NCBI GenBank assembly: GCA_043748015.1
Contig: JAYTOA010000083.1
Span: forward strand, 1 to 16,600
Direction of reading: 5' to 3'
DNA length: 16,600 nucleotides
Source: JAIBBG01 sp043748015
Lineage (GTDB): Bacteria; Bacteroidota; Bacteroidia; Flavobacteriales_D; Sanyastnellaceae
The position numbers were made by a program, and so were the translations under genes. A model generated the notes under the pieces. That model did no database searches and was not told where the DNA came from. It saw only the letters and a list, made by a program, of their open reading frames with translations. This document shows positions 1 through 6,383 of this stretch, piece by piece (position 1 is the stretch's first letter; each line of letters opens with the position of its first letter).

Positions 1-320
1 ACGTCTATACATCATTGTTCGTTGCAGCTGTTCTAATCTTTGGTGCTTGTAAAGCAAAAAAGACGACAGCTGTTGCCATTAGCAGTTCTGATGCTGCACA
101 CGCTGCTGCTATTTTCCCGAGCGCTACAGTTGCCTCGCTGACAGAAGGAAAAATGCATTATGAAAACAACTGCGGCAATTGCCATGGATTGAAGAACACA
201 AAAGACTTCGATGAATCTGCATGGAGAAAAATTGTTCCGGATATGGCGCAAAAGGCGAAAGTCAATGCGTCGACTGAGGATCTCATACTTCAGTATGTAG
301 TGACGATGGCGAAGCCGTAG
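1..320 (+). CDS. Lipoprotein cytochrome c (5' end outside window)
   Basis: The frame is open from the left edge, so the start codon is probably just upstream. A TTG at position 15 is the only in-window candidate that keeps the hydrophobic segment. The N-terminus is a lipoprotein signal: a hydrophobic run ending in a FGAC lipobox, then a charged KAKK stretch. A single haem c site, CGNCH, is encoded at 171-185, and PDM about 20 residues later could supply the distal methionine ligand. The size, about 106 residues, fits a small class I monohaem cytochrome c. By family it would carry electrons at the periplasmic face of a membrane, anchored by lipid; its redox partner cannot be read here. It ends in TAG at 320, convergent with fmt. 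Haem attachment is near certain; the specific role is not. Confidence 0.8.
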   Translation, partial: VYTSLFVAAVLIFGACKAKKTTAVAISSSDAAHAAAIFPSATVASLTEGKMHYENNCGNCHGLKNTKDFDESAWRKIVPDMAQKAKVNASTEDLILQYVVTMAKP

Positions 321-346
321 TAGTTCACGGTTCATTTCGAATGAGG

Positions 347-365
347 GCAACATTCTTTGCTTTGA
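347..365. repeat. Direct repeat copy 1
   Basis: The 19-mer starting GCAACATTCTTTGC matches 479-497 at 18 of 19 positions. Weaker similarity continues to the left of both copies (GGTTC..GAAT..G in each), so the ancestral unit may be about 45 bp. Spacing between cores is 132 bp. Confidence 0.6.
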
Positions 366-478
366 TTGTTATAGCATTGTGCAGGTTCATAGTGCCTGTT
401 GACATTGGGCTACAATTTTTGGCGTGCTTGTAGTAGAATTTTGTAGAGTTTCTGGTTCCTGGATTCTGTTGAATACGT

Positions 479-497
479 GCAACATTTTTTGCTTTGA
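479..497. repeat. Direct repeat copy 2
   Basis: Second copy of the 19-mer at 347-365 (one C to T difference). Same orientation. No other copy was noticed in the window. Confidence 0.6.
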
Positions 498-650
498 CTA
501 TGTGAGAAATGAGGAGTTCAGAGTTCACACGGAAGGCTGACTGTTTAAATGAAGTTTTAGAAGATAGGATGATATGTTCAAAGTCAAATGCATGCTGCAC
601 TCAAACCACAAATCAAAATTCACAATTTAAAAATTTAAACCACTCTTCCT

Positions 651-1583
651 CTAAGCCACGTCTGGACGCCATCCGCGAAGAAACTCATCTACTCTCATGC
701 GCTTTTTTCCTTCCAATTGAAGGTCTGTGATGGAATAAGAACCATCTGCGCATTTGAAATGAAGAAATGTTTTTCCGTCGGTCGTCCAAACTTCAGATAA
801 TGATTTTCCTTTCAGCCTTTCACCCATATAAATTTTCAAAGCCTTGTCACCAAGCATTGTCCAAGCTGTCGGATAGGGTGAAAGACCACGTATGAAATTG
901 TGGATCTGATCAACAGGCTTACTCCAATCCATCTTGCAATCTTCTTTGAAAATTTTCGGTGCGTGTGGTATGTTCTCACCTGATTTCATCATCTCACTTT
1001 GCTCAACAGCCTTCATCTCCCCTTTTCCAATTTTATTCATAGCATCAAACAGCGTATCTGCACCGATTTTCATCATGCGATCATGCAGTTCACCCGCTGT
1101 TTCGTTTTCACCTATAGAAATTGTCTTTTGTTGAATCACGCGACCTGTATCTATTTCATGTTGCAGGAAAAAAACAGTGACGCCCGTTTCCTTTTCACCA
1201 TTGATTACTGCCCAATTAATTGGTGCAGCACCTCGGTATTTCGGCAACAACGATCCATGAAGATTGACCGATCCAAGCAGAGGCATGCTCCACACAACTT
1301 CGGGCAACATTCGGAATGCAACGATGACGAAAATATCTGCATTGAAACTTCTCAGTTGATCTAAAAAACTTTCGTCTTTCAATTTCAATGGCTGCAATAC
1401 CGGAATTGATTTCTCGACTGCATATTTCTTCACCGCACTGATGTGTACCTGCTGACCTCGTCCAGCGGGCTTATCCGCAACAGTCACAACAGCTACTATT
1501 TCGTGATTGCTATTGTATAATGCATCCAATGAAGCTACCGCGAATTCCGGGGTGCCCATAAAGATGATCTTTAATCGCCTCAT
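651..1583 (-). CDS. fmt: Methionyl-tRNA formyltransferase
   Basis: Transfers a formyl group from 10-formyltetrahydrofolate to methionyl-tRNA(fMet), making the cytoplasmic initiator tRNA. The 310-residue protein begins with the family's usual MRRLKIIFMGTPEFAV start. The catalytic set is present: N107, H109 in VNLHGSLLPKYRGAAP and D145 in HEIDTG. The C-terminal tRNA-contacting domain runs from about residue 205 to the end. A longer open frame extends upstream to 1664, but the extra 27 residues do not resemble the family and lie wholly inside the preceding gene. The chosen ATG at 1581-1583 overlaps the previous stop as ATGA, typical of translational coupling. Length and motifs match a complete enzyme. 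It is the last gene of a three-gene minus-strand operon. Confidence 0.96.
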   Translation of the reverse strand: MRRLKIIFMGTPEFAVASLDALYNSNHEIVAVVTVADKPAGRGQQVHISAVKKYAVEKSIPVLQPLKLKDESFLDQLRSFNADIFVIVAFRMLPEVVWSMPLLGSVNLHGSLLPKYRGAAPINWAVINGEKETGVTVFFLQHEIDTGRVIQQKTISIGENETAGELHDRMMKIGADTLFDAMNKIGKGEMKAVEQSEMMKSGENIPHAPKIFKEDCKMDWSKPVDQIHNFIRGLSPYPTAWTMLGDKALKIYMGERLKGKSLSEVWTTDGKTFLHFKCADGSYSITDLQLEGKKRMRVDEFLRGWRPDVA

Positions 1584-1957
1584 GCAATGACGAAATATTG
1601 AGATGACTCCAGCTGTGGAGCAACGATTTTGAAATAGTATTTTCCTGCAGAAAGCGAGGAACAATCCACTTCAAGAGAATGCAACCCGATTTCAAATTCC
1701 TTGTTCAACACATCATGAACTCTCGTATTGTTCGCGTCAAAAATGCTCAATTCAAGATGAGCAGGCTTCTTCAAATCCACCTCTATTGTGGCGTGTGTCG
1801 TGTCACTCCACACAATCTTTTCACCGATTGTTGGATATACTTTCTTGTGTTTGTCCTTTCCAAGTACAATCAGCAATCTTTTATATAGCACATATACAAG
1901 TATCAAAACTGTGAATATCAACAGTACATCCTGTAGCGTGCTCAACGTATTCTTCAT
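1580..1957 (-). CDS. Small membrane-anchored protein with FlgD-like C-terminus
   Basis: The 125-residue product has one strong membrane segment at about residues 12-32 (VLLIFTVLILVYVLYKRLL). A short basic stretch follows (GKDKHKK), then a roughly 75-residue beta-rich domain with spaced hydrophobics and the phrase LSAGKYYFKI. That ending resembles the immunoglobulin-like fold shared by FlgD and T9SS sorting domains (a 'metaphor' strand, then GxYxxxI). I do not recognise a named family. The membrane segment is probably a signal anchor rather than a cleaved signal peptide, since no good cleavage site follows it. It sits between the DUF493 gene (6-nt gap) and fmt (ATGA overlap), so it is surely co-transcribed and co-translated with fmt. 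Any functional tie to translation initiation is unproven. Confidence 0.75.
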   Translation of the reverse strand: MKNTLSTLQDVLLIFTVLILVYVLYKRLLIVLGKDKHKKVYPTIGEKIVWSDTTHATIEVDLKKPAHLELSIFDANNTRVHDVLNKEFEIGLHSLEVDCSSLSAGKYYFKIVAPQLESSQYFVIA

Positions 1958-1963
1958 TCTTTT

Positions 1964-2236
1964 TTATAGTGAAATTATTCCCTCGATGCTTGCTGCTTCT
2001 TTGTACCGTTCAAAAATGGAATCAGCATCCAACATCATTTCGCGTACTGTAATGCTGATGTATTTTCCATGTTCAGAAAATCTCTCTTTAAACTCTGCGC
2101 TTTCTCCAAATATCACTTTCAACTGTGAAATTTTTACCGCGTCGGTAGGCAAAATAAACTTGAACATGAAAATACTCGGCCAGCGATGCACTTCATTTAG
2201 TCTTTCGCGAAGTCTGTCAATTTGCTCTTCATCCAT
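1964..2236 (-). CDS. DUF493 (YbeD-like) family protein
   Basis: The 90-residue cytoplasmic protein has the DUF493/YbeD pattern: RWPSIFMFKFILP near residues 18-30 as the first strand, a central helix with GESAEFKERFSEHGKY, and ISITVREMMLDADSIFERYKEA as the closing strand and helix. This is an ACT-like alpha/beta fold of unconfirmed role. In E. coli the homologue lies beside lipB, but no lipoate gene is present here. It is the first gene of the run DUF493, small membrane protein, fmt. Its ATG at 2234-2236 is followed by acidic residues typical of the family start. No signal peptide or membrane segment is visible. Confidence 0.8.
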   Translation of the reverse strand: MDEEQIDRLRERLNEVHRWPSIFMFKFILPTDAVKISQLKVIFGESAEFKERFSEHGKYISITVREMMLDADSIFERYKEAASIEGIISL

Positions 2237-2365
2237 AATTCAGCATCATTCTTTATTCGCTGCGAAGATAAGTCTTGCGGGATGCCATGAAAAAAGTGTG
2301 TCGATTTTGGAAGTTGAAATGGCTAAAAAATAGTTACAGTGCGCTCAGGAAGAAGGAACTGAACA
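2237..2365. other. Spacer upstream of DUF493-fmt operon
   Basis: 129 bp separate the end of the receptor gene from the operon start. Read on the minus strand, TATCTTCG at 2264-2271 is one base from the Bacteroidota -7 consensus TAnnTTTG and lies about 28 nt before the DUF493 ATG. I see no good -33 TTG, so this is only a weak promoter candidate. Confidence 0.25.
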
Positions 2366-4939
2366 TTAGAAACTTAAACTCATCCTCAGGCTCAGGCGAC
2401 GGCCTGTGAGATAAGTTGGTATGCCGTATTGCCTTGCATTTACATCTTCAATCCATTGGTGATTGATAATGTTATTGGTGCCAAGCAAGTTGAAGATTTC
2501 CAACGCGATATATCCCTTTTTGAAAGTGGAATTGAACCAGTTTTTTCCACGGTTTTTTTCCAGAATAAGATCGCGACTGAATCCAATGTCAGTTCGCAGG
2601 TAACTTCTCGTGCGACTGATGTCGAGATAGCGTTCGTGAGATGGCGGTCCATAAGGCACACCTGTTGCGAAATAGAAACTCACCAATACTTTGTACCACG
2701 GCTTGCGCGGCATTTCGTCCTGAAATAGCAAACTGAAACTAAAGCGCTGATCGTTGGGTCGTGGAATGTATCCCGGAACCTGACGTATGCTATCCACGGC
2801 CACGGCATCAATGGTGAAACCGTTGTAAATGGTATCGCCGGCAGCATTCAAATAGAGGTAATAAAAATCATCATTGAGGTCTTCTGCTGTTTTCAAAACT
2901 GAAGCCCTTGCCCACGATTGAACACCTTTGATAAACTCACCATTGAGCATGATATCTGCACCTGTTGCGTATCCCTTCGAATTATTGGTGGCAAAATATC
3001 TCAACCTCACATTCTCCACTTCATATGGAATCAGGTCGAGCAATTGCTTGTAATACATCTCTGCGTTTACATTGAATGGTCTGTTCCATGCGTGAAAAAC
3101 ATAGTTCGCACCAACGATATAGTGAATGCTTTTTTGAGCGCGAATTTCAGGATTGACCGTGCCTTCGAATCCTCTCATTTCCCGATAGAACGCCGGTTGC
3201 CAATAATATCCCCATGCCGCAGTAAGAATAATATCCTTGCGAACAGTATCGATTGTTCCATTCTCATTTTTACGGCCTGCGAGCCATTCAGGTGTATAAG
3301 AAACATTTATTCGTGGTCCACCAACAAGTTGATTGTTGAATGTCCAGTAGTTGGCGCGAGCTCCGGCGTTGACTGTGAATGTTGCGCCATTGTTCAAGTC
3401 CCAGCGTTTTTCATCTTGAACAAAAGCTGTTACTCTTTCAGATTGCACATCGTTGATTGCTCTGACCTTGTTCCGCATTGCAATAATCTGATCAGGTTGC
3501 AAAGAAGGATTTGTATAACCCAAAGAGTCCTGAGGACGCGGTGATGCATATCCGGCAGAGTCCAACAGCGACCACTCATTCAGTTTGTCATAGATCGATT
3601 CCGACGTGATGTCAAATCCCCATGACAACACATTGCCGCGCGATTCTCTTTCTACAAATCCACGGTGATTAAAATTGAGAACTGTTGCGTTCAACGAGTT
3701 TCTTGCATGATCAAGAAACCCACCCACGCCGCGATTTTTCAATACTTCACCGAATTTATCACTGCCGAGATCGCGCTCCAATTCATCCAGACTATACGCG
3801 CCCTGAATATCGAATCTCTCGGTTTCGAAAGTGTTGAATGCCGATGCCGTAAAAGAAATCTGAGATGTCGGCGAAGGATTATACTTCGCCGAAAAAGCGC
3901 CGAAAAAAGTTTCGAAGCGGGTGATCTCTTGCCCTTCGAAGAATACCGTTAGACGCAGCGCTTCATTGATTGTGCCTACATCCGTTGTTCTAGTGCTCGG
4001 CACAAAATTGTAACGATTGTTCTGGTAATTTCCAAGAAAGCTAAACTCTAACGGACCGTATTTGCGCGGAGTAAAAGTGAGATAAGTTTGAAGATCAAAA
4101 TAACGTGGACGATAATCTCCTTGCACATCGAGTGTATTGAAAACATAGGAATTGTCCTTGTATCGCATACCTGTATTGTGCGTGAATTTCTTACTCTTAG
4201 AGCGTCCTCCATATTGCACAGAACCACCTAGCAAACCCATAGTGAAGGAGCCCTCTGTGCTGTCGGGTTTAGCATATTGAATATCCAGAACACTGCTCAT
4301 TTTGTCGCCATACTTCGCCGCAAAACCACCTGCACTGAATTTGATATTGCTCACCATATCAGGATTGGGAAAACTCAAACCCTCCTGCTCACCTGCGCGA
4401 ACGAGGAAAGGACGATAGACCTGAATGCCATTCACATAGATGAGATTCTCGTCGAAACTTCCGCCACGCACGCTATAGCTGCTACTAAGTTCTGACGCAA
4501 AATTGACCGGCATCGATAAGAGATAAGATTCAATTCCGGGATTGATAGTCGGAAGTTTCGTCGGAAGTTTCGTCGTGATGGTCTTCATTCCTCCTTCACG
4601 CTGTGCGCGAATATTGATCGTTCCGGTTGAAGCTGTGTTGTCATACACCAGTTCAACAAATCGCTCTTCATTTTCAGCAAGCGTAAATGTTTTCTCAATC
4701 GGCAATGCACCTATTCCTTTGAAAATGAGCGTAACGGCACGACCTGAAGGAACAGTCAGTGCAAATCCTCCTTGATCACCACTGGCTGTTCCGTTGTTGA
4801 GATTGTCCTTTTGCTGGATGATGACGCCTGCGGCCGACCTGCCTTCCAGGTCTTTTATAATTCCGCGCAATACTGCAGTCTGAGCGAACAGACCAGCCGG
4901 TATCATCATGAAAAACAAAATAGCAATGCGAAAAAACAT
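2366..4939 (-). CDS. TonB-dependent receptor with carboxypeptidase-regulatory-like domain
   Basis: An 857-residue outer-membrane receptor powered through TonB. Residues 1-20 are a signal peptide ending LFAQ. Residues 21-105 form a carboxypeptidase-D regulatory-like beta-sandwich (LRGIIKDLEGRSAAGV, then GGFALTVPSG). Residues 120-225 form the plug, with SYSVRGGSFDENLIYVNG and GGFAAKYGDKMSSVLDI as its signature strands. The rest is the 22-strand barrel with many aromatic-flanked strands, ending in a terminal phenylalanine (RLSLRMSLSF) as needed for BAM insertion. No SusD-like lipoprotein gene is adjacent, so it is not a classical SusCD glycan pair; the substrate (siderophore, vitamin, peptide or sugar) cannot be told. 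The start is fixed by the signal peptide and a near-adjacent -7 element. TKLP is tandemly duplicated between the first domain and the plug. Confidence 0.92.
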   Translation of the reverse strand: MFFRIAILFFMMIPAGLFAQTAVLRGIIKDLEGRSAAGVIIQQKDNLNNGTASGDQGGFALTVPSGRAVTLIFKGIGALPIEKTFTLAENEERFVELVYDNTASTGTINIRAQREGGMKTITTKLPTKLPTINPGIESYLLSMPVNFASELSSSYSVRGGSFDENLIYVNGIQVYRPFLVRAGEQEGLSFPNPDMVSNIKFSAGGFAAKYGDKMSSVLDIQYAKPDSTEGSFTMGLLGGSVQYGGRSKSKKFTHNTGMRYKDNSYVFNTLDVQGDYRPRYFDLQTYLTFTPRKYGPLEFSFLGNYQNNRYNFVPSTRTTDVGTINEALRLTVFFEGQEITRFETFFGAFSAKYNPSPTSQISFTASAFNTFETERFDIQGAYSLDELERDLGSDKFGEVLKNRGVGGFLDHARNSLNATVLNFNHRGFVERESRGNVLSWGFDITSESIYDKLNEWSLLDSAGYASPRPQDSLGYTNPSLQPDQIIAMRNKVRAINDVQSERVTAFVQDEKRWDLNNGATFTVNAGARANYWTFNNQLVGGPRINVSYTPEWLAGRKNENGTIDTVRKDIILTAAWGYYWQPAFYREMRGFEGTVNPEIRAQKSIHYIVGANYVFHAWNRPFNVNAEMYYKQLLDLIPYEVENVRLRYFATNNSKGYATGADIMLNGEFIKGVQSWARASVLKTAEDLNDDFYYLYLNAAGDTIYNGFTIDAVAVDSIRQVPGYIPRPNDQRFSFSLLFQDEMPRKPWYKVLVSFYFATGVPYGPPSHERYLDISRTRSYLRTDIGFSRDLILEKNRGKNWFNSTFKKGYIALEIFNLLGTNNIINHQWIEDVNARQYGIPTYLTGRRLSLRMSLSF
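4551..4574. repeat. Tandem 12-bp duplication in receptor gene
   Basis: GGAAGTTTCGTC occurs twice back to back (4551-4562, 4563-4574). It is in frame and encodes TKLPTKLP at about residues 123-130, in the linker between the regulatory-like domain and the plug, where a change in length should be tolerated. Confidence 0.85.
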
Positions 4940-4946
4940 AGGCGGC

Positions 4947-4954
4947 CAAAAGTA
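4947..4954 (-). promoter_or_regulatory. -7 element TACTTTTG for TonB receptor
   Basis: A perfect match to the Bacteroidota -7 consensus TAnnTTTG, only 7 nt before the receptor ATG. Nineteen nt upstream is CTG, one base from the -33 TTG. If used, transcription would start about 4 nt before the ATG, giving an almost leaderless mRNA. Confidence 0.5.
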
Positions 4955-5053
4955 GGTTGAGGCGACGGCTTAACAGGAAAGCTTGCGGATTATTTTGCCG
5001 ACCGGGAATCTTTACACAACATTTCATTGAATTCACTCATTTTCAAAACAACA

Positions 5054-5061
5054 TAGGTTTG
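5054..5061 (+). promoter_or_regulatory. -7 element TAGGTTTG for envelope gene
   Basis: A perfect TAnnTTTG match ending 4 nt before the ATG at 5066. The nearest TTG upstream (5027-5029) is 24 nt away, longer than the usual spacing of about 19-21, so the -33 part is poor. Use of this site would also give an almost leaderless transcript. Confidence 0.45.
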
Positions 5062-5065
5062 TCAA

Positions 5066-5704
5066 ATGATGGTTTCATTCTTAAGACGCTTCATTAGAAT
5101 TTGGGTGATGATTTTGGTAACTGCTGTGGGTTTAGCGTGCACTTCTTTCCTTCAGCCAACAAAGCCAATATCAAAGGTGGAAGTAGAGAAACGCATTAAA
5201 GCTTGGTATAACTCTCATACGGTATCTTATGATCTTAGACTGAATGACAAAAGTGTGAAAGCCACGATGGAACGTTATCATCCTGAAAGACCCGATGAAC
5301 GAAACGATCTCATTGTTGTACGGTGGAAAGGCATGAGGATCACACTAAAATTCAATGAAGCGATTGCAGACATGGAGAGATCGAAGATCAAATTTCAGGA
5401 ACAGTTTTCATATGTTGTGCTTGATGACATTTACAGCAACATTGTTACGCCCGGATGGAAGATTCATCCCCGTAGTCCGCAATCTTCAAAAAAAGGTGGT
5501 GTGACATTCACAACTGTCAGTGCAAACCAAATTGCTTTTGAACTCGACTGGGAAATCTACACTGTTTTCAGCTATAGGAATTCTGCGAGATGTAATGAAG
5601 CGATGGGAATCCATGACGGCACAATGCCTGAAAATTGTTATGCGGGTGTCGAGCAAAAACTGCCGATTCACTTTGTCATCGACACAGCCCTGCCACAAGA
5701 ATAA
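5066..5704 (+). CDS. Hypothetical envelope protein, possible lipoprotein
   Basis: The 212-residue product has a clear export signal: basic FLRRFIR, then the hydrophobic run IWVMILVTAVGLAC. C25 could be lipidated, but GLAC lacks the usual leucine at -3, so cleavage by signal peptidase I or retention as an anchor is also possible. The mature part is mixed alpha/beta with two later cysteines (about residues 176 and 190) that could form a disulfide, and I recognise no family in it. The start is the first ATG of an ATGATG pair, right behind a -7 element. The following gene begins within about 10 nt of its stop or overlaps it, so the two likely form an operon. The product is likely periplasmic or outer-membrane associated. 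Confidence 0.7.
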   Translation: MMVSFLRRFIRIWVMILVTAVGLACTSFLQPTKPISKVEVEKRIKAWYNSHTVSYDLRLNDKSVKATMERYHPERPDERNDLIVVRWKGMRITLKFNEAIADMERSKIKFQEQFSYVVLDDIYSNIVTPGWKIHPRSPQSSKKGGVTFTTVSANQIAFELDWEIYTVFSYRNSARCNEAMGIHDGTMPENCYAGVEQKLPIHFVIDTALPQE

Positions 5705-5714
5705 TTCAACACAA

Positions 5715-6284
5715 ATAACAAACCTGCTTCCGCTGCCATTGTTAGTGTGTGCTATCTTCTTGATCTCATGTGAAAATTCGAATAGCGGAGAAAAATCAGA
5801 AGCAACACCTTTAAAGGAACAAATTCAAGAAGTAATGGATGTGCCGGATTCAAAGAACATTGAGCCAGCGCCACCAAAGGATTCGATACCGGAAATCTTG
5901 ACTGCTATCAAAAAGAAAAAAGATAAAGTCGCTTTATCTAAGGCAAAAGTTGATGGTCCATATACCCGATATGTGAGCTTTCCTGGCGATGATCACTTTA
6001 ACGGCAAAGAACTCGTTTGTCAATTTGATATCCCCAAAAAAGTCATTGAAGAATACCCTGATACTGTTCGCGCAATCGCAATAGAAATGTACAAGATGTC
6101 AGAGCAAAGCTTTCCGGTTTCCATCGCTGATGACTTTGAAAGAGGTATTTCTACTGAACACATCATGTATTTGCCTTTTCGTTATGCGATAGAATTGTTT
6201 GAAAATGAATTTGCTTCTAAACCTTATGCAACAAGAAGATATACGGTAAAGAGAGAAAACGACGGACAATACAGCGTCCAATAA
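5715..6284 (+). CDS. Hypothetical lipoprotein with atypical start
   Basis: A clear lipoprotein signal (PLPLLVCAIFLISC) ends at a cysteine encoded around 5769-5771, followed by a polar linker rich in S, E, K and P. A compact C-terminal domain of about 110 residues (VSFPGDDHFNGKELVCQF onward) follows; I do not recognise it. No ATG lies at the expected place: the in-frame codon 10 nt after the upstream stop is ATA (5715). In-frame ATGs exist only inside the upstream gene (5640 and 5520), overlapping it by 65 or 185 nt in another frame. They would add 25 or 65 mostly polar residues before the signal. TTG at 5739 would leave too short a signal. I give the ATA start as a placeholder. The gene is certain; its 5' end is not. 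Confidence 0.6.
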   Translation: MTNLLPLPLLVCAIFLISCENSNSGEKSEATPLKEQIQEVMDVPDSKNIEPAPPKDSIPEILTAIKKKKDKVALSKAKVDGPYTRYVSFPGDDHFNGKELVCQFDIPKKVIEEYPDTVRAIAIEMYKMSEQSFPVSIADDFERGISTEHIMYLPFRYAIELFENEFASKPYATRRYTVKRENDGQYSVQ

Positions 6285-6383
6285 AATTGAAAAAACTATC
6301 AAAAAAATCAAGTGAACGCTGTTAAAATGACAAAGGGCCATCGTTTGTTAGAGACGATTTAAAGCAGAATCGGAAACTCAAAA

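Larger units (their letters stand above)
321..650. other. Gene-free stretch with repeated segment
   Basis: About 330 bp between the convergent cytochrome and fmt genes with no convincing gene. Short open frames on both strands have no recognisable protein features. The stretch holds an imperfect direct repeat (347-365 and 479-497) and, at about 605-645, A/T-rich near-repeats of the kind common between Bacteroidota genes. No clear hairpin followed by a T run was found for either gene. Confidence 0.5.

Noticed and set aside
325..600. Minus-strand 91-codon frame with internally repeated KAKNVA phrase
   Set aside because: The repetition comes from the DNA repeat at 347-365 and 479-497 rather than from protein repeats; it has no family features.
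1584..1664. 27-residue N-terminal extension of fmt
   Set aside because: It lies inside the upstream gene in another frame; the family starts at the MRRLKIIF methionine, and the ATGA overlap supports that start.
2918..3544. 208-codon plus-strand frame opposite the TonB receptor
   Set aside because: It lies wholly antisense to a confident receptor gene and its translation has no recognisable protein features.
6285..6383. Possible terminator, ATCGT/ACGAT stem near 6340-6360
   Set aside because: Only five base pairs with a nine-base loop and no clean T run; too weak to call.
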